Positions 7,699-12,751 of a stretch of 12,751 nt of DNA are shown here, one piece after another. The stretch comes from an uncultured Oscillospiraceae bacterium. GTDB taxonomy: Bacteria > Bacillota > Clostridia > Oscillospirales > Acutalibacteraceae. The translations under genes were made by a program, and so were the position numbers. Under the pieces are notes generated by a model that worked only from the letters and a program-made list of their open reading frames with translations, was not told the origin of the DNA and did no database searches. Every line of letters begins with the position of its first letter. Positions within the stretch are counted from its first letter, which is position 1. The stretch is taken from positions 1 to 12,751 of the forward strand of contig USIA01000037.1 of the NCBI GenBank assembly GCA_900554535.1. The letters run 5' to 3'.

Positions 7699-8379
7699 GT
7701 GCAGTTTGCCGATCTTCCCCCGAAAATGCAGAATCCATATACGAAAAAATGGATGGAACAGCTGAAAGCACGGCGCTTCCACCTGGCAGCCAAGCGTGTT
7801 TTTGACGTGTTGGTGGCGACGGTCATTGCAGCGGTCACATCGCCTGTCATGCTGGTGCTGGCGATTGCCATCAAGGCGGACTCTCCGGGGCCGGTCTTTT
7901 TTAGGCAGATCCGTGTGGGGCAGTGGGGCAAGACATTTCGCATTTTCAAGTTCCGCACCATGGTGCAGGACGCCGATCGCCGGGGCTTGGCCATCACGGT
8001 TGGGCAGGACGCGCGCATCACACGGGTTGGCCGCCTCCTGCGCAAATGCCGGCTGGATGAATTTCCCCAGGTCTTCAACGTCATCAGTGGCACCATGAGC
8101 CTGGTCGGTCCGCGTCCAGAAGTGCCGAAGTATGTGGATTGCTACAAGGATGAATATATGGCGACGCTCCTGATCCGTCCTGGTGTGACGGCGCCGAGCA
8201 GTCTGCACTTCCGCAATGAAGATGAAATTTTGGTTGCGTCTCCGGATGACCCGGAAAAGACGTATGTCGAGAAGGTCTTGCCTGTCAAAATGCAACTGAA
8301 CCTCGATTACATGAAAGATATTTCGGTTGGAAAGGATTTACAGGTGATTTTGAAAACCCTGAAGATGGTCTTATTCTGA
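7699..8379 (+). CDS. Undecaprenyl-phosphate sugar phosphotransferase (bacterial sugar transferase family)
   Basis: This family transfers a sugar-1-phosphate from a nucleotide sugar to undecaprenyl phosphate at the inner membrane face, starting exopolysaccharide, capsule or protein-glycan synthesis. The frame is open far upstream, but the promoter's expected start point near 7618 excludes starts at 7513. ATG 7621 is effectively leaderless without a ribosome site. GTG 7699, 10 nt after GAAAGG, gives the natural N-terminus MQFADLPPKMQNP. The 226-residue product has the single hydrophobic re-entrant segment (about 39-60), the signature DSPGPVFFRQIRVGQWG, FRIFKFRTM, the catalytic Asp-Glu pair in CRLDEFPQVFN, and SLVGPRPEVP. 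It therefore matches the short monotopic type without extra N-terminal helices. No glycosyltransferase, flippase or polymerase genes flank it, so the glycan it starts is unknown. The sugar cannot be read from sequence. Confidence 0.9.
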   Translation: MQFADLPPKMQNPYTKKWMEQLKARRFHLAAKRVFDVLVATVIAAVTSPVMLVLAIAIKADSPGPVFFRQIRVGQWGKTFRIFKFRTMVQDADRRGLAITVGQDARITRVGRLLRKCRLDEFPQVFNVISGTMSLVGPRPEVPKYVDCYKDEYMATLLIRPGVTAPSSLHFRNEDEILVASPDDPEKTYVEKVLPVKMQLNLDYMKDISVGKDLQVILKTLKMVLF

Positions 8380-8441
8380 CCCAGAAAAATGCATATATCT
8401 TCCTTTTTGCGCATATGCATGCACAAAGGAGGGGAAGCGCC

Positions 8442-9245
8442 TTGTATGCAGTCCTAAAACGGAAACACTTTATTTTGGCGGGAATCGTGGCGCTGGCGCT
8501 GATAGCGATCCCGGTGATCTGTCGTTTTGCGCAGGCAGCCGTTCCAGCCGCAGCGGACCCGAACACGAACTGGGGCCTCAGCTTTCAGCAGGATGGCCAG
8601 CCGCCGGTGGCAAATGTAACGGCTGACTATCTCAAGCAGTTTGATGCCTATTATATTGGCGATACTTCAGAGAAGAAACTGTACATCACATTTGACGCGG
8701 GTTATGAGGCGGGCTATACGCCACAGATTCTGGATGCCTTGAAAAAACACAACGTCAAGGCGACTTTTTTCGTGGTCGGCAATTACCTGGAAACCAGTCC
8801 GGATCTGGTTAAGCGTATGGTCGCAGAAGGACATACGGTTGGCAATCATACGGACCATCATTACGATATGTCAAAGATTGCCGACAAAGAGGATTTCCAG
8901 AAGGAATTGCAGGGCGTGGAAGAAAAGTACCGGTCCATCACAGGGCAGGAAATGAAAAAATTTTACCGCCCTCCGCAGGGAAAATACAGCGAGTCCAATT
9001 TACAGCAGGCGCATGAGCTGGGCTACCACACAATCTTTTGGAGCCTTGCCTATGTGGATTGGCAAAAAGACGCGCAACCGTCTCATGAGGAGGCATTCGC
9101 AAAGCTTTTGCCGCGCACCCATCCGGGTGCAGTGGTCTTGTTGCACAGCACTTCCAAGACAAATGCAGAAATCCTAGACGAATTGCTCAGTAAATGGGAG
9201 GAAATGGGCTATCAGTTTGCGCCAATCGACGACTTGATCGCCTGA
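8442..9245 (+). CDS. PdaA-like polysaccharide (peptidoglycan) deacetylase, CE4 family
   Basis: CE4 deacetylases remove acetyl groups from cell-wall sugars. PdaA acts on N-acetylmuramic acid on the way to the muramic delta-lactam of spore cortex. The start is TTG 8442, because AAAGGAGGGG (8425-8434) precedes it; an in-frame ATG at 8415 lies upstream of that site. In the 267-residue product a basic N-terminus and hydrophobic segment (about 10-32) suggest a membrane anchor or signal peptide. The catalytic domain shows YITFDAGYEAGYT (Asp85), GNHTDHHYDMS (metal His136 and His140), FYRPPQGKYSE (Arg176) and VVLLHSTSKTN (His235). The FDxGYE form is PdaA-like; the second Asp of the classic TFDDG motif is Ala here. 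It lies 62 nt after the sugar transferase with no clear promoter between, so the two are probably cotranscribed. A role in spores is plausible but not shown; a vegetative wall-modifying role is the alternative. Confidence 0.85.
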   Translation: MYAVLKRKHFILAGIVALALIAIPVICRFAQAAVPAAADPNTNWGLSFQQDGQPPVANVTADYLKQFDAYYIGDTSEKKLYITFDAGYEAGYTPQILDALKKHNVKATFFVVGNYLETSPDLVKRMVAEGHTVGNHTDHHYDMSKIADKEDFQKELQGVEEKYRSITGQEMKKFYRPPQGKYSESNLQQAHELGYHTIFWSLAYVDWQKDAQPSHEEAFAKLLPRTHPGAVVLLHSTSKTNAEILDELLSKWEEMGYQFAPIDDLIA

Positions 9246-9269
9246 TTTTTTGGGAGGAAAGAGGTCTAC

Positions 9270-9298
9270 TTGTCAAGATTCGACGCTTGTGCTATAAT
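9270..9298 (+). promoter_or_regulatory. Sigma-A promoter of yebC
   Basis: TTGTCA (9270-9275), a 17-nt spacer and TATAAT (9293-9298) lie about 33 nt before the yebC start. yebC is therefore transcribed on its own, although I see no terminator after the deacetylase gene, so read-through is possible. Confidence 0.85.
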
Positions 9299-9330
9299 AT
9301 AAAAAGTCTGTTTGCAGGAGGATGTCAAAT

Positions 9331-10077
9331 ATGTCTGGCCATTCGAAATGGAATAATATTAAACGAAAAAAAGAAAAAGCCGACGGCGCAAAAGCCAAGA
9401 TTTTTACCAAAATCGGCCGTGAGCTTGCCGTGGCAGTTAAAGAGGGCGGCGGCCCTGACCCGGCCAGCAACTCAAAGCTGAAAGACTGCATTGCAAAAGC
9501 GAAGGCAGCCAATGTCCCCAATGATAACATTGACCGTATTATCAAGAAGGCAGCGGGCGAAGGGGATACCAATAAATACGAAAACATCACCTACGAGGGA
9601 TATGGCCCCAGCGGTGTCGCGGTAATCGTGGAGGCATTGTCTGATAACCGCAACCGTACGGCTGCCGATGTGCGCCACTATTTTGATAAATTCGGCGGTA
9701 ACCTTGGCACGACGGGATGTGTCTCTTTCCTGTTTGAGCGAAAGGGCGTTCTGGAAGTTGAGCGTGAGGGCCACGACGAAGACAAAGTGATGGAGGATGC
9801 TTTGGAAGCTGGCGCATCGGACTTCCAGGCCGACGAGGACACTTTTGTTATTTACACCGAGCCGGATGATTTTTCTGGTGTGCTCGACGATCTGACCGCC
9901 AAAGGCTATGAATTCGAGACAGCCGAGGTGCAGATGGTGCCCAATACGCTAGTAAAGCTACCAGAAGATAAGCAGACCAGCATGCAAAAACTGCTGGATG
10001 CCCTGGAGGACAACGACGATGTGCAGAACGTTTGGCACAACTGGGATGTCCCAAATGACGGGGAAGAGGACGAATAA
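9331..10077 (+). CDS. yebC: YebC/PmpR (TACO1) family protein
   Basis: This is a conserved cytoplasmic family long annotated as a transcriptional regulator. More recent work on bacterial members and mitochondrial TACO1 points to a ribosome-associated role in translating difficult sequences such as proline runs. ATG 9331 is chosen because AGGAGG (9316-9321) lies 9 nt upstream and gives the invariant start MSGHSKWNNIKRKKEKAD; ATG 9322 would overlap the ribosome site. The 248-residue product has the full three-domain length. Conserved segments are KIFTKIGREL, NDNIDRIIKKA, YEGYGPSGVAVIVEALSDNRNRT and GGNLGTTGCVSFLFERKG. The C-terminus is acidic (NDGEEDE). The gene is often near ruvC in other bacteria, but no ruv gene follows it here. 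Confidence 0.95.
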   Translation: MSGHSKWNNIKRKKEKADGAKAKIFTKIGRELAVAVKEGGGPDPASNSKLKDCIAKAKAANVPNDNIDRIIKKAAGEGDTNKYENITYEGYGPSGVAVIVEALSDNRNRTAADVRHYFDKFGGNLGTTGCVSFLFERKGVLEVEREGHDEDKVMEDALEAGASDFQADEDTFVIYTEPDDFSGVLDDLTAKGYEFETAEVQMVPNTLVKLPEDKQTSMQKLLDALEDNDDVQNVWHNWDVPNDGEEDE

Positions 10078-10258
10078 AAACGAAGAAGGGCAATCGCTGC
10101 ACATGCGGTGCTGCCAAAAGTGACGGGATCCGCAGAGCCCTGTGTGGGAACTGCGAATCTCGTTTTCCATTTTATGGGTTGTCTAATAAATGCAGCTTGA
10201 ATGCCGGAGTTCCTTTTGAAAATGACAGAACTGTAACCACCGCTTCCAGCCGTTTTCC
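10078..10258 (+). other. Intergenic stretch after yebC with two hairpins, the second a probable terminator
   Basis: There is no supported gene between yebC and the promoter at 10259. The first inverted repeat combines GGCA/TGCC with inner CGC/GCG (about 10090-10115). The second, at 10131-10155, pairs CGCAG with CTGCG and CCC with GGG around loop TGTGT; it is followed by AATCTCGTTTTCCATTTT and is the likely yebC terminator. AAAACGA (10077-10083) and TCGTTTT (10159-10165) could also close the whole region. The rest (10170-10258) shows nothing I can name. Confidence 0.5.
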
Positions 10259-10288
10259 TTGATTTCAAAAGTGCAAGTGTGGTATAAT
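10259..10288 (+). promoter_or_regulatory. Sigma-A promoter of the structured leader and PASTA pseudokinase gene
   Basis: TTGATT (10259-10264), an 18-nt spacer and a perfect TATAAT (10283-10288). Expected transcription start near 10295, about 160 nt before the ATG of the downstream gene. Confidence 0.85.
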
Positions 10289-10294
10289 TTTCTT

Positions 10295-10436
10295 TGGTTA
10301 ATGATGCATTTTGTCGAATGATAAAATGCGGCTGCGGGGCCTATCGCAAATTGCCTACTGTATGCGGCAAGAGTGCGGGGCCCGTTTCCTTCGTAAGGCC
10401 GTTTTCGCGTGTCCAGCGCGGAAACGCGGATTTTTA
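10295..10436 (+). ncRNA. Structured leader RNA with intrinsic terminator: candidate attenuator or small RNA
   Basis: Between the promoter and the ribosome site of the next gene lie three ordered structures. First is a 7-bp hairpin, GCATTTT/AAAATGC (10306-10329). Second is a long nested hairpin (10337-10383) made of GGGCC/GGCCC, CGCA/TGCG and TTGCC/GGCAA separated by small internal loops. Third is a terminator stem (10400-10426) leading to TTTTT (10431-10435). CGTTTCC (10383-10389) is an exact complement of GGAAACG (10420-10426), which forms the 3' half of the terminator, so an antiterminator is possible. I do not recognise a known riboswitch, T-box motif or 6S RNA. It could regulate the downstream gene by attenuation or be an independent RNA of about 140 nt. 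The structure is seen; the function is inferred. Confidence 0.55.
10400..10435 (+). terminator. Intrinsic terminator inside the leader of the PASTA pseudokinase gene
   Basis: A 10-bp stem CGTTTTCGCG/CGCGGAAACG (one G-U pair, 7-nt loop TGTCCAG) is followed after CGGA by TTTTT. An alternative register pairing CCG with CGG brings the stem up against the T-tract. It ends 7 nt before AAGGA of the next gene, so in its folded form it should stop transcription before that coding region. Confidence 0.7.
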
Positions 10437-10456
10437 AAAAGAAAGGATGGGTGTGG

Positions 10457-12259
10457 ATGACAGGCTATGAGCATCTGTGTATGAACTGTATGTCAGAGAC
10501 AGAGGGCAAGGCGCAGTGCCCGCACTGTGGATTTGACGAAACAGAGCCGCAGCCGAAAGAAGCGCTTCCTTATCGTACAGTGTTGCAAGACCGATATATG
10601 GTTGGACGCATGAAGCGCTCCAACGGAGAGGGAAAAGTCTATATTGGCTTTGATATGCAACAGCTACGCCCCGTACAGATTCACGAGTTTTTTCCGCTGC
10701 CAATCTGTGCGCGCGTGCTGAACTCCACTGATATTGCGGTGATTGCCGGCAACGAGGGACTTTTTGAGCAATATCTGAAGGATTTTTTGACCTATCAGCA
10801 GGCATTGTCGCAGTTCCAGAATCAACCGGCGATGGTGCCGGTGACGGATGTATTTGAGGAAAATTATACGGCTTATGCCATCTCTCCATGGGAAGAATCC
10901 ATTACCTTGCGCTATTTTGTCAAACGCAGCGGCGGCTGTTTAACTTGGAATGCATGCTGGAAGATTTTTAAGCCAGTCATTACGGCGCTGACTGCTTTGC
11001 ATGCATCTGGCGTCGGGCATCTCGGAATCTCGCCGGATACGCTGTTTATATCCCAGGATGGGGAAATGAAACTGAATGATTTTTGCATTTCTGCCGCGCG
11101 TATGACGGATACAGGCTTGCAAGCGGATCTGACACCTGGCTGTGCGGCCATTGAGCAATTGGATGCTTCCATGGAAGTGGGGGAGTATACCGATGTTTAC
11201 GGATTGGCAGCATCCCTGTTTTTTGCGTTGACGGGCATTCTGCCGAAGGATGCGCAGACACGTTTGAAAGATCCGCGGCTGTTGTTGCCTGCCAGTAAAT
11301 TGAAGAACATCCCACCATATGTGGTTACGGCGATTGCCAACGCGTTGGAGGTTTCCCAGCAGGATCGTACGCCGACGTTTGAGCGGATACGCGCTGAGCT
11401 TGCTGCTGCCCCCACGGCGACTGTTTCTCTGGAGGAAACTCAGAGCCTCCGCCGTATTCCCAGCCCCTATCCGGAGTCCAAGAAGGAAACCGCCCCGCCG
11501 GAAGTAACTCGCAAAAAACGTGGGAAAAAACCGACATATCTTTGGGTCATCTTACTTTGCGTGATTTTGGCGATTGTGGCGGTTTTGGCGATTGCCGCCT
11601 ACAACCTTTTCTTTAGCGGTGACGCCACTACAACCAGCAGCCAAGCCGGCTTTAGTGTCTCCAGCGTATCTCCAAGCATGAGCGCCTCCCTTCCGACGCC
11701 GGCTAGCAGTCAGAATGCTGCCTCCGACAGCAATCCGGAGAGTGACACCAATAGTCAAGCGGCCTCTTCAGCAGCAGCGAGTGAGGAGTCGAGCCAATCG
11801 GACGAAACCAGTTCCAGTGAGGAAACTGTTTCCGCTGATGAATCGTCACAAAGCGATTCAGATGAGATCAACGTGCCAAATTTAGTCGGACAGTCCTATT
11901 CTGATGTCAAGAATGCTTCTGAATATCAGGTGACCATGACGGATAAACGGTTTAGTGATACAGTCCCGGAGGGCGATATTATTGAACAGACGCCGGAAAG
12001 GGGAGAATCCGTTAAAAAGGGTTCGGTTGTATCGGTCGTTGTCAGCATGGGTCCGGCTCTGCGGGAACTGCCGGATATTTCAGGAATGTCACAGAGTGAA
12101 GCTCGAAAAGCAGTTGAGAATGCCGGGCTAATACCAAGCTTTCAGAGTGAATCAAGCGACGAACCGGCTGATACGGTTTTGGGTTATGCTGACACGGAAG
12201 CCGGCGCGCAGTTGGCCTATGGTGCTGAGGTCACCATCTTGATAAGCAGCGGGTCTTGA
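10457..12259 (+). CDS. Membrane pseudokinase with zinc ribbon and two PASTA domains (PrkC/Stk-like)
   Basis: This is a 600-residue single-pass protein related to PASTA Ser/Thr kinases, which sense peptidoglycan fragments. ATG 10457 follows AAGGA (10443-10447) by 9 nt; GTG 10451 is too close. Domains in order are a zinc ribbon (Cys 8, 11, 21, 24), a kinase fold (about 46-322), a Lys/Arg-rich stretch, a transmembrane helix (about 371-392), a Ser/Glu/Asp-rich linker (about 397-480), PASTA 1 (about 481-553, VPNLVGQSYSDVK) and PASTA 2 (about 556-600, LPDISGMSQSEARKAV). Key catalytic residues are lost. The VAIK Lys position reads VQIH (His76). The HRD motif reads HLG (188-190), with its downstream Asn replaced by Thr195. 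DFG reads DFC, keeping Asp208. The TPGxAxxEQ segment and the DVYGLAASLFFALTG helix remain, so the fold is probably intact. It likely signals by binding rather than phosphorylation. No phosphatase gene is adjacent. Confidence 0.88.
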   Translation: MTGYEHLCMNCMSETEGKAQCPHCGFDETEPQPKEALPYRTVLQDRYMVGRMKRSNGEGKVYIGFDMQQLRPVQIHEFFPLPICARVLNSTDIAVIAGNEGLFEQYLKDFLTYQQALSQFQNQPAMVPVTDVFEENYTAYAISPWEESITLRYFVKRSGGCLTWNACWKIFKPVITALTALHASGVGHLGISPDTLFISQDGEMKLNDFCISAARMTDTGLQADLTPGCAAIEQLDASMEVGEYTDVYGLAASLFFALTGILPKDAQTRLKDPRLLLPASKLKNIPPYVVTAIANALEVSQQDRTPTFERIRAELAAAPTATVSLEETQSLRRIPSPYPESKKETAPPEVTRKKRGKKPTYLWVILLCVILAIVAVLAIAAYNLFFSGDATTTSSQAGFSVSSVSPSMSASLPTPASSQNAASDSNPESDTNSQAASSAAASEESSQSDETSSSEETVSADESSQSDSDEINVPNLVGQSYSDVKNASEYQVTMTDKRFSDTVPEGDIIEQTPERGESVKKGSVVSVVVSMGPALRELPDISGMSQSEARKAVENAGLIPSFQSESSDEPADTVLGYADTEAGAQLAYGAEVTILISSGS

Positions 12260-12302
12260 CAATATTCTTAGACGAATAACGCCGATACAATGATAAAAAT
12301 CA

Positions 12303-12356
12303 AAGGCCGTAGCTCGGAAAGTGGGGGACATCCTCTCATTTCCGAACTGCGGCCTT
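12303..12356 (-). terminator. Long hairpin in the convergent gap, terminator-like on the minus strand
   Basis: The repeat AAGGCCG...CGGAAA with TTTCCG...CGGCCTT is imperfect by one mismatch and one wobble and extends inward through TGGGGG/CTCTCA to about 24 pairs. On the minus strand it is followed by TGATTTTTATC, a U-tract; on the plus strand what follows (GTGCATCAG) is not U-rich. It may back up termination of the rpsR operon or protect the 3' end of the pseudokinase mRNA. Confidence 0.55.
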
Positions 12357-12381
12357 GTGCATCAGAGATGAAATGCACAAA

Positions 12382-12415
12382 AACAGCCCTTGGCCATTTT
12401 CGGCAAAGGGCTGTT
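12382..12415. terminator. Bidirectional terminator between the pseudokinase gene and rpsR
   Basis: A 10-bp stem AACAGCCCTT/AAGGGCTGTT with an inner GCC/GGC closes a 6-nt loop. Read on the minus strand it ends in GTTTTTGTG, a good tail for the rpsF-ssb-rpsR operon. Read on the plus strand TTTTT comes 6 nt after the stem, so it can also stop the convergent transcript. Confidence 0.85.
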
Positions 12416-12426
12416 CGCTATTTTTA

Positions 12427-12666
12427 TCAATCACTGCTAAAGGGCAGCAATGCGAGATGACGTGCGCGCTTAATGGCTACCGTCAGCTCACGCTGATGAT
12501 GTGCACACGTACCCGTCACGCGGCGGGGCAGAATCTTTGCGCGCTCCGAAATGAAACGGCGCAACTTTGCAACATCCTTGTAATCGATATAGTCAACCTT
12601 ATCGACGCAGAAGCTGCAAACCTTACGGCGGCCTTTGCGGCCACGACGGTTCTCTCTGTCAGGCAT
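12427..12666 (-). CDS. rpsR: 30S ribosomal protein S18
   Basis: S18 is a small-subunit protein that sits on the platform with S6. The 79-residue length is normal. The conserved body is plain: CSFCVDKVDYIDYKD, LRRFISERAKILPRRVTG and CAHHQRELTVAIKRARHLALLP. The CxxC at 17-20 plus the later Cys-His segment make this a cysteine-containing (probable zinc-binding, C+) form. GGAGG lies 10 nt before ATG 12666. It follows ssb by 39 nt, in the standard rpsF-ssb-rpsR order, and ends at the terminator 12382-12415. Confidence 0.97.
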   Translation of the reverse strand: MPDRENRRGRKGRRKVCSFCVDKVDYIDYKDVAKLRRFISERAKILPRRVTGTCAHHQRELTVAIKRARHLALLPFSSD

Positions 12667-12705
12667 CGTCTTGAAACCTCCTTTAATCGCATTACATCAG
12701 GTCGC

Positions 12706-12751
12706 TCAGAATGGCAAATCGTCGTCATCCGGAAGCGCCTGGAAGTCGCCC
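12706..12751 (-). CDS. ssb: Single-stranded DNA-binding protein, C-terminal fragment cut by window edge
   Basis: Only the last 14 codons are in the window. Read on the minus strand they encode GDFQALPDDDDLPF followed by TGA. The acidic tail ending in DDLPF is the signature C-terminus of bacterial SSB, by which it recruits replication and repair partners. Its position directly upstream of rpsR, as in the conserved rpsF-ssb-rpsR operon, supports the call despite the tiny fragment. Confidence 0.88.
   Translation of the reverse strand, partial: GDFQALPDDDDLPF

Noticed and set aside
5251..10191. 13-nt inverted match ATTTATTAGACAA (5251-5263) and its complement (10179-10191), considered as transposon or MITE ends
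   Set aside because: In 12.7 kb about one or two exact 13-nt matches are expected by chance. Flanking similarity fades at once, and there are no target duplications.
10334..10382. Direct repeat GCGGGGCC in the leader
   Set aside because: Better explained as the paired base of the nested hairpin, because GGCC is self-complementary, than as a separate repeat element.
10371..10390. Possible T-box antiterminator sequence near AGTGCGGGGCCC
   Set aside because: It does not match the conserved T-box core (AGGGTGGNACCGCG), and the downstream gene is not an amino-acid or tRNA-synthetase gene.
10318..10437. 39-codon open frame running through the leader RNA, with three cysteines
   Set aside because: No ribosome-binding site before its ATG, and the sequence is better explained by base-paired structure. 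A 6-codon frame at 10301 was rejected for the same reason.
12256..12291. Perfect TTGACA overlapping the pseudokinase stop codon, with TACAAT downstream
   Set aside because: The spacing is 24 nt, too long for a sigma-A promoter, and no gene follows on the plus strand.

Overview
The window looks like a chromosomal housekeeping segment from a Gram-positive anaerobe of the class Clostridia, most likely near the Oscillospiraceae/Ruminococcaceae. This is inferred from moderate GC, strong AGGAGG ribosome-binding sites, frequent TTG/GTG starts, textbook sigma-A promoters (TTGNNN-17/18-TATAAT), separate secD and secF genes, a PdaA-type deacetylase, a cysteine-containing ribosomal protein S18 and a PASTA-domain membrane protein. 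I see no transposase, phage gene, CRISPR array or integration site.

Layout. Positions 1-790 (+) hold a Nit2-type omega-amidase cut by the left edge. It converges on a type II tRNA-Ser(GGA) at 856-942 (-), with a hairpin terminator between them. A gene-free stretch (943-1325) carries two divergent promoters. Then come a class Ic aspartate aminotransferase (1326-2603, +) with its own terminator, and the overlapping pair secD-secF (2800-5251, +) behind a strong promoter. A two-gene minus-strand operon, glcK-galM (7464-5447), converges on secF; it encodes a ROK glucokinase and an aldose 1-epimerase, which act on neighbouring steps of hexose entry. Divergent from glcK, and running to the right, are a stand-alone initiating sugar-phosphate transferase (7699-8379), a PdaA-like polysaccharide deacetylase (8442-9245) and yebC (9331-10077). 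The transferase and yebC have their own promoters; the deacetylase has none that I can see.

The most unusual part is 10259-12259. A strong promoter drives a structured leader of about 140 nt. The leader ends in an intrinsic terminator placed directly before the ribosome-binding site of a 600-residue membrane protein. That protein has an N-terminal four-cysteine zinc ribbon, a PrkC/Stk-like kinase fold that has lost the ATP-anchoring lysine and the catalytic HRD aspartate (so a probable pseudokinase), one transmembrane helix, a long Ser-rich linker and two external PASTA domains. A 7-bp alternative pairing competes with the terminator stem, so the leader looks like an attenuator, or else a terminated small RNA.

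The right end has two hairpins between convergent genes, then rpsR (S18) and the last codons of ssb, both on the minus strand. This is the 3' end of the usual rpsF-ssb-rpsR operon.
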